A stretch of DNA of 42,111 nucleotides from Faecalibacterium gallinarum (GCF_022180365.1 NZ_BQKV01000104.1:1-42111), one strand, 5' to 3'; positions 7,807 to 16,102 are shown, numbered from the stretch's first letter. Notes: generated by a model not told the origin, from the sequence alone. Numbers and translations: made by a program.

Positions 7807-8600
7807 AGCTCATTCTCCTTTTCCGGTGCCCGGGCGTCTTCGCCCTCCGGGCTGCTCTCTTTGATCAGGACGTGGCGGCGGTATTTTTCATTGGTCAGCT
7901 GGTTGGTGACGATGGCGGCGTCGGTCAGCTCGCAGATCACCGCGGGGTAGAGCTTGCCGAACTTGGAATCGTCTACCAGGAACCAGCTTTCCCGGGTGCG
8001 GCTGATCACCAGCTCTTTGAGGGCGGCCTCTTCCACGTCGGGGGTGGTGAACCCCCTGTCCAGGGAGACGCCGTTGGCGCCCATAAAGGCTTTGGTGAAA
8101 TTGTAGTGCCGGACGCTGGACATGGCGGCAGCCCCCACAATGGCCTCGGTGTTGGGGCGGATCTCGCCCCCCAGCACATAGACCCGGCAGCCCTTCTGGG
8201 CCAGCAGCCGGGCGTGGGCGATGCCGTTGGTCACGAAGGTCGCCTGGAGGGCCGGCCCTTGTAGGGCCTGTACTAGCTGCAAGGTGGTGCTGCCCGCGTC
8301 CACAAAGACGAAGTCGCTGGCCTGCACAAACCCGGCGGCCATCCGGCCGATACTCTGCTTCTGGGCCACGGCCTGCTGTTCCTTGGCGGTCATGGTGGGC
8401 TCCTCGGTGAGGAAGGCGCTGTCCGGCAGGGTGGCCCCGCCGTGGACCCGGTTCAGCCGCCCCTGCTGGTGGAGCAGAACCAGATCCCGCCGGATGGTGG
8501 ATTCGCTGGCGTCCAGCGCGTCGCACAGCTCCTGGACCGTCACCGATCGCCGCTGTGCCAGCAGTTTGAGGATGTTGTCGAACCGTTCTTCCGCAAGCAT
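7803..8600 (-). CDS. fruR: DeoR-family fructose operon repressor
   Basis: A 265-residue regulator: N-terminal helix-turn-helix of the DeoR type (MLAEERFDNILKLLAQRRSV, then ASESTIRRDLVLLHQQGRLN and RVHGGA), followed by the sugar-phosphate-binding DeoRC domain with FVDAGSTTLQLVQAL and FVTNGIAHARLLA. The open frame extends to 8729, but the ATG at 8600 is the family's natural start and has AAGGAG ten bases upstream. It is first in the operon and likely represses it until fructose 1-phosphate accumulates. Operator-like repeats lie upstream. Confidence 0.9.
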   Translation of the reverse strand: MLAEERFDNILKLLAQRRSVTVQELCDALDASESTIRRDLVLLHQQGRLNRVHGGATLPDSAFLTEEPTMTAKEQQAVAQKQSIGRMAAGFVQASDFVFVDAGSTTLQLVQALQGPALQATFVTNGIAHARLLAQKGCRVYVLGGEIRPNTEAIVGAAAMSSVRHYNFTKAFMGANGVSLDRGFTTPDVEEAALKELVISRTRESWFLVDDSKFGKLYPAVICELTDAAIVTNQLTNEKYRRHVLIKESSPEGEDARAPEKENEL

Positions 8601-8710
8601 GGGGGAGATGCTCCTTTCCTGACTCCCATCCGGCACCCTCCCGTGGAGGGTTTTGACTGATTTTTGTAATCCGGCCCCCGGATGATGGAGTTTTTCTCTT
8701 GTTTGGCCTG

Positions 8711-8739
8711 AGTATACCACCAAAAACAATCAAAGTCAA
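8711..8739 (-). promoter_or_regulatory. Promoter of the fruRKA operon
   Basis: On the minus strand TTGACT (8739-8734), spacer of 17, TATACT (8716-8711), roughly 110 bases before the fruR ATG. The -35 box lies inside the TTGATTGACTTTGATTG repeat cluster described separately. Confidence 0.7.
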
Positions 8740-8820
8740 TCAAATTCAACCGAAATAATTCACAAAGCTGGGGGCCTTCTGGGGTCAAAACATCCAAAAA
8801 CAGTCAAAACCAATCAATCA
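8727..8820 (-). promoter_or_regulatory. FruR operator-like direct repeats
   Basis: Read on the minus strand, two clusters contain repeated TTGATTG/TTGACTG units: TTGATTGACTTTGATTG over the promoter (8727-8744) and GATTGATTGGTTTTGACTG at 8801-8820, about 75 bases upstream. Spaced direct repeats of this kind are the known binding pattern of DeoR-family sugar regulators. The two clusters could allow looping. Confidence 0.6.
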
Positions 8821-8835
8821 CGCCCGCGCCCGGGC

Positions 8836-8877
8836 AAAAAAAGACCGCCCCGCGCCGGTCATCCAGCGGGAGCGGTC
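8836..8877 (-). terminator. Terminator of the ribU-PPOX operon
   Basis: On the minus strand GACCGCTCCCGC (from 8877) can pair with GCGGGGCGGTC (to 8843), followed by seven T residues (8842-8836). It begins just after the stop of the flavin-binding gene. Confidence 0.75.
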
Positions 8878-8885
8878 AGGGAGGG

Positions 8886-9371
8886 TTACTCTTTGTCGTA
8901 GGGTTTGACAGTGACTTCCTCTTTGTCGAAGTCGATGAAGATCTGGTAGGCGTAGTTGTCCGAACTGGTGTCCCAGACTTCCACGAACTTGGGGGTCACC
9001 TCGATGATGATCTCGTCCTTCTCGTGGGAGTACTTGTTGTAGCTGCCCCAGAGGAACTCTTTGTAGAGCTTTTCAAACCGGCGGTCCGGTTCGTCGATCA
9101 CCAGGCCCTTGTTGGCGGCCAGACCCTCTACCTGAACGCCGCTCCAGCAGAGGGCTACATGGGGGTTCTGGTAGAGCTGCTGGGTCTTGCGGAAGTTCTT
9201 GTCGGTCTTGAACCAGATTTTGTGGTCGTAGAACAGGCAGCTGACGTTCCGGACCATGACATAATCGTTCACCGAGCTGGCCAGGGCCATAATTTTCCAG
9301 TCGCCCAGCTTCTCGAACATGAGTTCCACAGCCTGGTCGAAGGTGAGGTGTTTGTCAACGCTGAATTTCAT
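8886..9371 (-). CDS. Pyridoxamine 5'-phosphate oxidase-family flavin-binding protein
   Basis: A 161-residue split-barrel protein of the PNPOx-like group, which bind FMN (or F420/heme in other branches). Features fitting the fold are MALASSVNDYVMVRNVSC, then FKTDKNFRKTQQLYQNPHVA. The ATG at 9371 (MKFSVDKHLTF) is preferred over 9401 because AGGAGA lies just upstream. It follows ribU by 26 bases and shares its FMN riboswitch and terminator, so FMN as the cofactor is a reasonable inference. The reaction is unknown; many such genes act as general flavin reductases or stress proteins. Confidence 0.8.
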   Translation of the reverse strand: MKFSVDKHLTFDQAVELMFEKLGDWKIMALASSVNDYVMVRNVSCLFYDHKIWFKTDKNFRKTQQLYQNPHVALCWSGVQVEGLAANKGLVIDEPDRRFEKLYKEFLWGSYNKYSHEKDEIIIEVTPKFVEVWDTSSDNYAYQIFIDFDKEEVTVKPYDKE

Positions 9372-9397
9372 AAGGGGGTGTCTCCTTTCTCGTTCGG

Positions 9398-10000
9398 TCA
9401 ATCCTGAATCATCTTTTTGAGGGGGACGCTGATTCGCTTATAGAGCAGCATGGTCAGCACCGAGGTTACCGCCCGGGATACCAGGTTGAAAGGCACCACC
9501 GAGAAGGCCACAAAGGTGGGGATATCCTTGATCCAGGGGCTGGCCACGGCGCAGATCTCCAGGATGGAGTCCCAGCTCATGCCGTAGAGGAACATGTAGG
9601 CGGGGAAGATCAGGTACAGGTTGGTGAAGATGGAAGCCACCACGCTGACGATGCTGCCCAGGACGATGCCCACCAGCGCGCCCTGCTTGGTGCGGTGTTT
9701 GCGGTAGTAGAGCACCGCCGGCAGCACATAGGCGCAGCTAAGCAGAAAGTTCTGGATCTCGCCGGTGTACATGGAGCTGGTGCCCTTAAAGATCATGTAG
9801 AGCAGCAGTTTGACGGTGACGATCATCACCGCCCCCACCGGCCCCAGGATGAACCCGCCGATTAGCTCGGGCAGGGCCGAGAGATCCAGCTCGGCGAAGG
9901 CGGACAGCACCGGGATGGAAAAACTGAAGTATTGCAGCACAAAGGCGACGGCCCCCATCAGGGCGGCCACGGTGAGGCGGCGGACATTACCACGTTTCAT
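9398..10000 (-). CDS. ribU: Riboflavin ECF transporter substrate-binding subunit
   Basis: A 200-residue membrane S-component of an energy-coupling-factor transporter. About six hydrophobic helices are visible, including LTVAALMGAVAFVLQYFSF near the N-terminus, ALPELIGGFILGPVGAVMIV and, at the C-terminal end, VVPFNLVSRAVTSVLTMLLY. It binds riboflavin and works with a shared EcfA/A'/T module that is not in this window. The ATG at 10000 has AGGAGG nine bases upstream; the longer frame to 10036 would start within the upstream terminator. The FMN riboswitch in the leader makes the substrate assignment firm. Confidence 0.92.
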   Translation of the reverse strand: MKRGNVRRLTVAALMGAVAFVLQYFSFSIPVLSAFAELDLSALPELIGGFILGPVGAVMIVTVKLLLYMIFKGTSSMYTGEIQNFLLSCAYVLPAVLYYRKHRTKQGALVGIVLGSIVSVVASIFTNLYLIFPAYMFLYGMSWDSILEICAVASPWIKDIPTFVAFSVVPFNLVSRAVTSVLTMLLYKRISVPLKKMIQD

Positions 10001-10014
10001 AAACTGAAACCTCC

Positions 10015-10055
10015 TAAAAAAATTTCCTGAAGCCAACCTATATGGCCTCAGGAAA
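10015..10055 (-). terminator. Riboswitch-controlled terminator before ribU
   Basis: On the minus strand TTTCCTGAGGCC, loop atataggtt, GGCTTCAGGAAA, then a T-run, ending directly at the AGGAGG of ribU. This is the expression platform of the FMN riboswitch: FMN binding should favour termination here. Confidence 0.85.
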
Positions 10056-10060
10056 CAAAT

Positions 10061-10101
10061 CCGGGGCAGCGCAGCCGTAACAACGGCGCCCTGCCAGCCG
10101 G
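10061..10101 (-). other. Long hairpin between FMN aptamer and terminator
   Basis: CCGG-CTG-GCAGGG-CGCCGT, a TGTT loop, then ACGGCTGCGCTGCCCCGG forms a long, slightly interrupted stem lying exactly between the aptamer and the terminator. It could separate the two folding domains or hold one strand of an antiterminator. It has no T-run. Confidence 0.55.
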
Positions 10102-10106
10102 AAAAC

Positions 10107-10222
10107 GTCTTTTCCCATCCGGACTCTAACCGTCGGTTCTGGAATCACACCAGATCAGCCGCCTATATAGGCGGGTCATGGACTATACCATCGGTCGGGA
10201 TTTTCACCCTGCCCCAAAGACC
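10107..10222 (-). ncRNA. FMN riboswitch (RFN element)
   Basis: On the minus strand the conserved RFN blocks appear in order: GGGGCAGGGTGAAAATCCCG, GACCGATGGTATAGTCCATG, a variable arm (cgcctatataggcg), GATCTGGTGTGATTCCAG, then CCGACGGTTAGAGTCCGG and ATGGGAAAAGAC. The outer stem pairs GTCTT at the start with AAGAC at the end. It senses FMN and controls ribU and the flavin-binding protein by transcription termination. Confidence 0.96.
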
Positions 10223-10247
10223 TTTTATTCAGTTCAGCTTCGGCTTT

Positions 10248-10276
10248 ATGATAGCCCCTCGCCGAGGGTTTGTCAA
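10248..10276 (-). promoter_or_regulatory. Promoter of the FMN riboswitch transcript
   Basis: Minus-strand TTGACA (10276-10271), 17-base spacer, TATCAT (10253-10248), about 25 bases before the aptamer. Confidence 0.75.
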
Positions 10277-10307
10277 GCCTTTCACAAAAGATTTCTCCCC
10301 CGGCATC

Positions 10308-10342
10308 AAAAAGCCGCCCCGGCAGAGCTCTGCCGGGGCGGC
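10308..10342 (-). terminator. Terminator of the molybdenum hydroxylase operon
   Basis: Perfect 14-bp stem GCCGCCCCGGCAGA / TCTGCCGGGGCGGC with a two-base loop, followed on the minus strand by TTTTT (10312-10308). It begins eight bases after the mocA stop. Confidence 0.9.
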
Positions 10343-10349
10343 GTGGGGG

Positions 10350-10937
10350 TTAGTTTGGTGAGAGGCGGGCCAGATCTTCCGGGCGGTCGATGTCCCGCAG
10401 TTCCTCGGGGTCACACTCCACCCGGAGCACCCGTTCGGGGTGGGTGTTCAGCACCCCCCGGCCGCCCCGGTCCCCCTCGAGAGCATAGAGAGCGCGGGCC
10501 AGCGCGGCGGAGAAAAGGGCCGGGCTGCCCACCCGGTCCCCGGCGGCGACGGTCGCCCCAAAGACGCCGGGGGCGGCGGTGTCCAAGAGACGCCGGACCG
10601 TCTCCACCCGGAGCAGGGGCTGGTCCGCCGCCCCAAAGAGGAGAAAATCGTTCTCCTGTAAAGGCGGCAGGGCGTCCAGCCCGGCCCGGATGCTAAAGCT
10701 CTGGCCCTTTTCGCTTTCGGGGCTGGGGACGGCTTCCGCCCCCAGGGCCCGGGCGCTTTCGGCAATGGCGGGGGTGTTGGTGACGACGATCAGCCGGGCA
10801 TCCGTTTGCCCTGCGCAGGCCGCCGCCAGGGTTTCCAGCCCCCAGGAATAGAGGGGGCGGCCCTGCCAGGGGGCCAGCAGCTTGTCCGCGCCGAACCGGC
10901 GGCCCCGCCCGGCGGCTAGACAGATGAGATAAATCAT
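10350..10937 (-). CDS. mocA: Molybdenum cofactor nucleotidyltransferase (MocA-like)
   Basis: A 195-residue NTP transferase. The N-terminal nucleotide-binding signature is LAAGRGRRFGADKLL (residues 7-21), followed by the family core GADQPLLRVETVRRLL and a GSPALFSAALARAL region typical of MocA (molybdopterin cytidylyltransferase) rather than MobA. It would add CMP to molybdopterin for xanthine dehydrogenase-type enzymes. Its start overlaps the stop of the Mo subunit by four bases, and it is the last gene of the four-gene operon, which fits cofactor maturation for that very enzyme. CTP versus GTP specificity cannot be read from the sequence. Confidence 0.82.
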   Translation of the reverse strand: MIYLICLAAGRGRRFGADKLLAPWQGRPLYSWGLETLAAACAGQTDARLIVVTNTPAIAESARALGAEAVPSPESEKGQSFSIRAGLDALPPLQENDFLLFGAADQPLLRVETVRRLLDTAAPGVFGATVAAGDRVGSPALFSAALARALYALEGDRGGRGVLNTHPERVLRVECDPEELRDIDRPEDLARLSPN

Positions 10938-13231
10938 CCCTCGGCCTTTTCCAGCATCCCCATCAGGACCTTTTCGGGGGTGATGGGCAGCTCCCGCACC
11001 CAGACGCCGGAGGCCCGGGCCACCGCATGGGCGATGGCGGGGGAGGGAGTGTTAATAACGATTTCGCCGATGGATTTGGCGCCGAAGGGCCCGGTGGGCT
11101 CGTAGCTGGACTCGAACTCCACCTGCAAGTGGCCCATGTCCAGCCGGGTGGGGATCTTATACTGCATCAGAGAGTCCTCGAGAATCTTCCCCTCGGGGGT
11201 GTAGTGGACATCTTCAAACAGGGCCATGCCGATGCCCTGGACGATGCCGCCCTCGGTCTGGACCCTGGCCAGATTGGGGTTGATGGGGGTGCCGCAGTCC
11301 ACCACCGCCTTGTAGTCCAGGACGGTGACGGCGCCGGTCTCCTTGTCCAGCTCGATCTCCACCATGCCCACCATAAAAGGCGGGGGCGAGACCGGGGAGG
11401 AATGGGTGGCGGTGGCCTGGACGGCGGTGGTGTTGCTGCACATGGAGCGGGTGGCGAGGTCCGCCAGGCTGATTTCAGCAGTGCCGTCCAGCCGGCGGAC
11501 CGCCTTGCCGGTGAACTCCAGTTCCTCCGGCTGGCAGCCCAGGGCCTCGGCGGCCAGGGTGCAGAGCTGATTTTTCAGCTTCTCGCAGGCCTGCTCCACC
11601 GCCTTGCCGGTGACGTAGGTGGTGGAGGAAGCGTAGGAGCCGGAATCATAGGGGGAGGTATCCGAGTCTGCGCCGGACACGGCTACGTTGTCCAGGTCGC
11701 AGTCCATGCACTCGGCCACCATCTGGGCCAGAATGGTGTCGCAGCCGGTGCCCATGTCCGCCGCGCCGATGCTCAGATTGTAGAACCCGTCGTCGCTCAG
11801 CTTGATGGTGGCGGAACCCACGTCCACCCCCGAGATGCCCGAGCCCTGCATGGCCATGGCCACACCGGCGGCCCGGACTTTGCCGTTGCCCATGTCCCGC
11901 ACCGGGAACCGTGCGTCCCAGTCGAAGAGCTCTTTGCAGCGGGCCATGCAGCGGTCCAGGGCGCAGGCGTTGGCCACCTCGTTGTAGTAGGCGGGCATGG
12001 TCATCCCTTCCCGGACCATGTTCTGCTCCCGCAGGGCCACCGGGTCCACACCCAGCCGCTCGGCCAGCTCGTTTACGGCGCTCTCCACGGCGAAGATGCC
12101 CTGGGTGGCGCCGTAGCCGCGGTAGGCGCCCGCGGCCTGGACGTTGGTATAGACGACGTCGTACGCGAACCGGAAGGCTTCCAGCCCGCCGGTGTAGAGG
12201 GGGATCGACTTATGCCCCGACAGGCCCACGGTGGTGGGGCCGTGCTCGCTGTATGCGCCGGTGTTGGAGAGGGTGTAGACGTCCAGCGCCCGGATCTTGC
12301 CGTCCTTATTGGCGCCCAGCCGGACGTGGAGCTCCATCTCGTGGCGGGGGCTGCCGGCGGTCTGGCACTCCTGCCGGGTATAGACCAGCCGGGCGGCCCG
12401 GCCGGTTTTCCAGGTGACGAAAGCGGGGTAGATCTCGGCCACCATGGTCTGTTTTGCGCCGAAGCCGCCGCCGATCCGGGGCTTCTCCACATGGATCTTG
12501 GATTTGGGGATGCCCAGAGCGATGGAGAGGATCCGCCGCAGATGGAAAACGATCTGGGTGGAGCTGATGACGTGGAGCCGCCCGAAGGGATCGATCTCGG
12601 TGTAGGTGCGGAAGGTCTCCATCATGGCCTGCTGGCAGGGCTTGGTGTGCCAGACATGGTCGATGACGATGTCGCAGTCCGCCAGCACCGCCTCCACGTC
12701 TCCGTCCGAGGTGGTCTCGCTGGCGCAGAGGTTCCGCTTGTTGTCGGCCCCCACCGGGCAGAGGGATTCCCAGTTGTCCTCGGGGTGGACGAGAATCGGG
12801 TTGTCTTTCGCGGTGTGGGGGTCCAGCACCGGGGTCAGGACTTCATAGTCCACCTTCACCAGCTTCAGGGCCTTGGCGACGGCCTGCTCGGTCTCGCCCG
12901 CCAGAATGGCCACCGCGTCCCCCACAAAGCGGAGCCGCTGGTCCAGGATCAGCCGGTCGTGGGGGGAGGGCTCGGGGTAGGTCTGGCCCGCGTTGGTGTA
13001 GCGGTGGTTGGGTACGTCTTTATAGGTATAGACGGCCACCATCCCCGGCACCTTCATGGCCAGGGTGGTGTCGATGGAGCGGATCAGGGCGTGGGCGTGG
13101 GGGCTGCGCAGGATCTTGACCACCAGGCAGTCCCGGGGAGTGACGTCCGATACAAAGGCGGGCTTGCCCAAGAGCAGGTTCATGGCGTCCTTTTTCCGGG
13201 CAGGTTTGCCGACGGTTTTCAGTTCAGGCAT
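10934..13231 (-). CDS. Molybdenum hydroxylase large (Mo-binding) subunit, probable xanthine dehydrogenase
   Basis: 765 residues, the usual size for a stand-alone molybdopterin subunit of the xanthine dehydrogenase/aldehyde oxidase family. Visible are the molybdopterin loop IGGGFGAKQT, the substrate-pocket segment AGAYRGYGATQG with its Arg, and near the C-terminus GPFGAKSIGE with the catalytic Glu (about residue 723). The ATG at 13231 has AAAGGAGG nine bases upstream; the frame upstream to 13327 is inside the previous gene. It overlaps the 2Fe-2S subunit gene by eight bases. A purine permease next door favours xanthine or hypoxanthine as substrate, but other purines or heterocycles remain possible. 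Confidence 0.87.
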   Translation of the reverse strand: MPELKTVGKPARKKDAMNLLLGKPAFVSDVTPRDCLVVKILRSPHAHALIRSIDTTLAMKVPGMVAVYTYKDVPNHRYTNAGQTYPEPSPHDRLILDQRLRFVGDAVAILAGETEQAVAKALKLVKVDYEVLTPVLDPHTAKDNPILVHPEDNWESLCPVGADNKRNLCASETTSDGDVEAVLADCDIVIDHVWHTKPCQQAMMETFRTYTEIDPFGRLHVISSTQIVFHLRRILSIALGIPKSKIHVEKPRIGGGFGAKQTMVAEIYPAFVTWKTGRAARLVYTRQECQTAGSPRHEMELHVRLGANKDGKIRALDVYTLSNTGAYSEHGPTTVGLSGHKSIPLYTGGLEAFRFAYDVVYTNVQAAGAYRGYGATQGIFAVESAVNELAERLGVDPVALREQNMVREGMTMPAYYNEVANACALDRCMARCKELFDWDARFPVRDMGNGKVRAAGVAMAMQGSGISGVDVGSATIKLSDDGFYNLSIGAADMGTGCDTILAQMVAECMDCDLDNVAVSGADSDTSPYDSGSYASSTTYVTGKAVEQACEKLKNQLCTLAAEALGCQPEELEFTGKAVRRLDGTAEISLADLATRSMCSNTTAVQATATHSSPVSPPPFMVGMVEIELDKETGAVTVLDYKAVVDCGTPINPNLARVQTEGGIVQGIGMALFEDVHYTPEGKILEDSLMQYKIPTRLDMGHLQVEFESSYEPTGPFGAKSIGEIVINTPSPAIAHAVARASGVWVRELPITPEKVLMGMLEKAEG

Positions 13232-13700
13232 TGGGTTCGGCCTCCTTTGCTTTTTTGGCGTTGAGGAACGCCCGGATGCCCCGCAGCTGGCCCTCGTAGC
13301 CCGAGCACCGGCAGAGATTGCCCGCAAGATAGGCGCGGATCTCGTCGTCGGTGGGGTCGGGGTTCTCCCGCAGCAGGGCGATGGTGTTCATCACATACCC
13401 CGGGTTGCAGAAGCCGCACTGTTCCGCGCCCTGGTCGGCGATGAAGGAGACGAACTCCTCGGCCTCGGCCTGCAAGCCCTCCAGGGTCTGGACGCTGTGG
13501 CCGTCGGCCCGGGCGGCCAGCACCGAGCAGGAGAGGACGGGCACCCCGTCCATCAGGACGGTGCACAGGCCGCAGTTGGCGGTCTCGCACCCCCGCTTGA
13601 CGCTGGGGCAGCCGTGAGCCCGGACAAAATCAATCAAAAGGGTGTCCGGCTCGATGCTGGCGCGCACCGGCCGGCCGTTGAGTGTGAGCTGGATTTCCAT
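13224..13700 (-). CDS. Molybdenum hydroxylase 2Fe-2S subunit
   Basis: 158 residues with the two classic clusters of the family: a plant-ferredoxin-type site (Cys38, Cys43, Cys46, Cys58 in RGCETANCGLC and LSC) and a four-helix site (Cys95, Cys98, Cys130, Cys132 in CGFCNPGYVM and GNLCRCSGYE). It passes electrons from the molybdenum site to the FAD subunit. The start codon overlaps the FAD gene's stop by one base and its end overlaps the Mo gene, so the complex is translated as a coupled unit. Confidence 0.93.
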   Translation of the reverse strand: MEIQLTLNGRPVRASIEPDTLLIDFVRAHGCPSVKRGCETANCGLCTVLMDGVPVLSCSVLAARADGHSVQTLEGLQAEAEEFVSFIADQGAEQCGFCNPGYVMNTIALLRENPDPTDDEIRAYLAGNLCRCSGYEGQLRGIRAFLNAKKAKEAEPNA

Positions 13701-14491
13701 TACGCATCCTCCTTACAGGCCAGTAAAGCGCGCCGCACCAGAACCTTGCACAGCGCCCGGCGGTAGTCGGCGCTGCCCCGGAGGTTCGAGCCAAAGGCGG
13801 TGTGTTCGGCGGCGTATTCTCCATAGGCCGCGGCGCTCTCGGGGGTGATGCCTCCGGCCAGAATCCCCGCCTCGTCGGTGAGCAGAGCGGCCTTCATGGG
13901 CCGGGCGCCGATGGCGCAGCGGACTCCCTCGGGCCCCACCGCCACCGCGCAGGTCAAAACCGGGAAGTCGGTGGCTTGATTCCGCTGGGCGATGTACGCC
14001 ATCCGCCCGGTCTGGTTCGGAACAAACACATGGGTCAGGATGTCCCGTTCATAGGGCTGGTTCACGTATTCCGCCAGGGGGATATCCCCGCCGTGGTGCA
14101 GATGGACCACCGCCCCCAGGGCCAAGAAGAGGGTCAGCACGTCCGAGAAGCCGAACCGGCCATAGAGGCTGCCCCCCACAGTGGCCAGGTTGCGGAACTG
14201 GACGCCCACAATGTGGCGGACGCTCTCGGCCATGGCCCCATTGGTGAGGGCGGCAAGGCCCGAGTGTTTTTCCAGAGCCCGCAGGGGCACCATGGCCCCG
14301 ATCCGCCAGCCCTCGGGGGTCTGCTCGATCTGGTCGAGGCCCAGGCCCGACAGGTCGATGACGGTGTTCACCGTCCGGTCCTGCATCTTGAGCCAGAGCA
14401 TGCCGCCCAAAACCAGGTTCGACCGCTTCTGGCAGAGGGCGTAGGCTTCGTCCAGGCTTTGGGCCCGAACGTATTGTTTGAAGGTCAGCAA
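13700..14491 (-). CDS. Molybdenum hydroxylase FAD-binding subunit
   Basis: 263 residues of the CO dehydrogenase flavoprotein (CoxM/XdhB-like) family. The FAD motifs are SNLVLGGMLWLKMQ near residue 25 and RNLATVGGSLYGRFGFSD, the usual (N)xATxGG-x-(I/L) signature. I place the start at a TTG (14491, reading LLTFKQYVRA) because GGGAGG lies just upstream and homologues begin near this point; the ATG at 14557 precedes the apparent promoter. It is first in the operon FAD, 2Fe-2S, Mo, mocA and probably hands electrons to NAD or another acceptor. Confidence 0.87.
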   Translation of the reverse strand: MLTFKQYVRAQSLDEAYALCQKRSNLVLGGMLWLKMQDRTVNTVIDLSGLGLDQIEQTPEGWRIGAMVPLRALEKHSGLAALTNGAMAESVRHIVGVQFRNLATVGGSLYGRFGFSDVLTLFLALGAVVHLHHGGDIPLAEYVNQPYERDILTHVFVPNQTGRMAYIAQRNQATDFPVLTCAVAVGPEGVRCAIGARPMKAALLTDEAGILAGGITPESAAAYGEYAAEHTAFGSNLRGSADYRRALCKVLVRRALLACKEDA

Positions 14492-14534
14492 GGTTGTCTT
14501 CCTCCCTTTTCCCCAAAATAGTTTCTTTAATTCT

Positions 14535-14543
14535 AGTATATCA
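14535..14543 (-). promoter_or_regulatory. Possible extended -10 promoter of the Mo hydroxylase operon
   Basis: Minus-strand TGATATACT (14543-14535) resembles an extended -10 box 44 bases before the TTG start; no good -35 box is visible upstream. It lies between the purine permease terminator and the first gene. Confidence 0.4.
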
Positions 14544-14558
14544 TGGAATCCGGGCAAG

Positions 14559-14584
14559 AAAAAGCCCCGCCGGGCGGGCGGGGC
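14559..14584 (-). terminator. Terminator of the purine permease gene
   Basis: Minus-strand stem GCCCCGCC / GGCGGGGC with a five-base loop and a TTTTT tail (14563-14559), 20 bases after the permease stop. Confidence 0.8.
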
Positions 14585-14603
14585 CGAAATTTGCGCTGTT
14601 TTA

Positions 14604-16034
14604 TCAGTTTTTGGCCGCTTCGGGCTGCTCTTTGGGCAGCAGCACGTTCAGCAGGATGGCCACCAGGGCGGCGGGCACGATGCCGGAACCGCCGAAGATC
14701 AGCTGCACCAGCTGGGGCAGGCCGTTCAGAACGGCGGTGTTGGAGCCCAGGCCGTAGCCGAGACCCAGAGCCACCGAGACGATGGTCATGCTGCGGGGGG
14801 TCAGCTTCTCGCTGGTGATGAGCTGGATACCGCTCATGACGATGGAGGAGAACATGATGACCGCCGCGCCGCCCAGCACGCTCTGGGGCATGATGGAGAC
14901 GATGGCCGCCAGTTTCGGCAAAAGGCCGCAGAGCACCAGGAAGACGGCGCCGCAGGCCAGGGCTACACGGTTGACGATCTTGGTCATGGTCACCAGACCC
15001 ACGTTCTGGCTGAAGCTGGTGTTGGGCAGCACGCCGAACAGAGCGGCGAAGCTGGAGCCCAGGCCGTCGCAGATGATGCCGCCGGACAGCTCCTTGTCGG
15101 TGGCCTCGCGGTCCATGCCGCCCTCGGTGACGCCCGAGATGTCGCCCACGGTCTCGACGGCGGTGACGATGAACATGACGCCCACCGGCAGGATGGCCCG
15201 CAGGTCAAAGATGGGCTTGACGGGCAGCAGCTGGGGCACCGCGAACCAGGAGGCCTCGGCCACCTTGCTCCAGTTCAGGACCCAGGCCTTGGTGTACTCC
15301 ACCCCCTCGGCGGTGACGCCGGTGGGGCTGAGGAAGAAGGGCAGCACGCCGCAGATGATGTAGCCGCAGACGATGCCGATCAGGATGCAGGAGGAGCTGG
15401 CCAGGCCCTTGGTGCCGTGCTTGAGGGCCAGGATGATGATCATGACCACCAGGGCGATCATCAGGTTTTCCAGGGAGCCGTAGTCGGCCGCGCCGCTGCC
15501 GCCGCCGAAGGAGGCCACGCCCACGCTGATCAGGGACAGACCGATGGAGAGCACCACCGTGCCGGTGACCACCGCGGGGAAGAACCGCCGCAGGGGCTTT
15601 AAGAAAGCGCCCAGCACCGTCTCAAACAAACCGCCCACAATCGAGGCGCCCATCATGGCCGCGTAGCTCACCACGCCGCCGCCCATGATGGTGTTGACGC
15701 TCTGGAACACCCCGATAAAGCCGGAGCTGGTGCCCATGATGATGGGTACCTGGCCGCCGATGGGGCCCACCGAGTACAGCTGCACCAGGGTGACGATGCC
15801 CGCCACCAGCATGGCGTTCTGGAGCAGAGCCACCTGGATCTGGGCGAAGGACTCTGCGTCGCCGCCCGCCGCACAGGCCGAGGTGATGATCAGAATGGGG
15901 GTCAGGTTGCCCACGAACATGGCCAGAACGTGCTGCAAACCCAGGGGGATGGCCTGCCGCAGGGGCAGCCGGCCTTCAAAATCGTAGGGGGTAACATAGC
16001 CCGAAGCGTCTTTTTTAAGATGCTCCTTGTTCAT
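14604..16034 (-). CDS. NCS2-family purine (xanthine/urate-type) permease
   Basis: A 476-residue nucleobase:cation symporter with about 12-14 hydrophobic segments. Seen are the N-terminal QAIPLGLQHVLAMFVGNLTP and VTAVETVGDISG in the substrate-binding helix. The NAT signature reads SFSQNVGLVTMT (Q-N-x-G-x4-T), the form linked with xanthine/uric acid transport. The ATG at 16034 (MNKEHLKKDASGY) is chosen over 16055 from alignment to the family start; the ribosome site (AAAGGCGG) is moderate. Separate from, but directly upstream of, the Mo hydroxylase operon; together they suggest purine salvage or degradation. Confidence 0.88.
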   Translation of the reverse strand: MNKEHLKKDASGYVTPYDFEGRLPLRQAIPLGLQHVLAMFVGNLTPILIITSACAAGGDAESFAQIQVALLQNAMLVAGIVTLVQLYSVGPIGGQVPIIMGTSSGFIGVFQSVNTIMGGGVVSYAAMMGASIVGGLFETVLGAFLKPLRRFFPAVVTGTVVLSIGLSLISVGVASFGGGSGAADYGSLENLMIALVVMIIILALKHGTKGLASSSCILIGIVCGYIICGVLPFFLSPTGVTAEGVEYTKAWVLNWSKVAEASWFAVPQLLPVKPIFDLRAILPVGVMFIVTAVETVGDISGVTEGGMDREATDKELSGGIICDGLGSSFAALFGVLPNTSFSQNVGLVTMTKIVNRVALACGAVFLVLCGLLPKLAAIVSIMPQSVLGGAAVIMFSSIVMSGIQLITSEKLTPRSMTIVSVALGLGYGLGSNTAVLNGLPQLVQLIFGGSGIVPAALVAILLNVLLPKEQPEAAKN

Positions 16035-16102
16035 ACTTTGCGCCGCCTTTCTCAAAAAACCAGATTTTTAATCCCGATGCAGTGCCGCAAAAAAAACACC
16101 GC

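Noticed and set aside
765-7950. Long open frames on the plus strand opposite fruA, fruK, cyuA and other GC-rich genes
   Set aside because: They are antisense shadows produced by high GC codon bias: low-complexity His/Gly/Val-rich products, no ribosome sites, and they cover genes with clear family motifs.
11027-13264. 745-codon plus-strand frame opposite the Mo hydroxylase
   Set aside because: Composition dominated by Gly, His, Val and Gln, no recognisable motif, and fully antisense to a well-supported gene.
14049-14516. Alternative minus-strand frame inside the FAD subunit gene
   Set aside because: It overlaps the real flavoprotein frame, which carries the FAD motifs.
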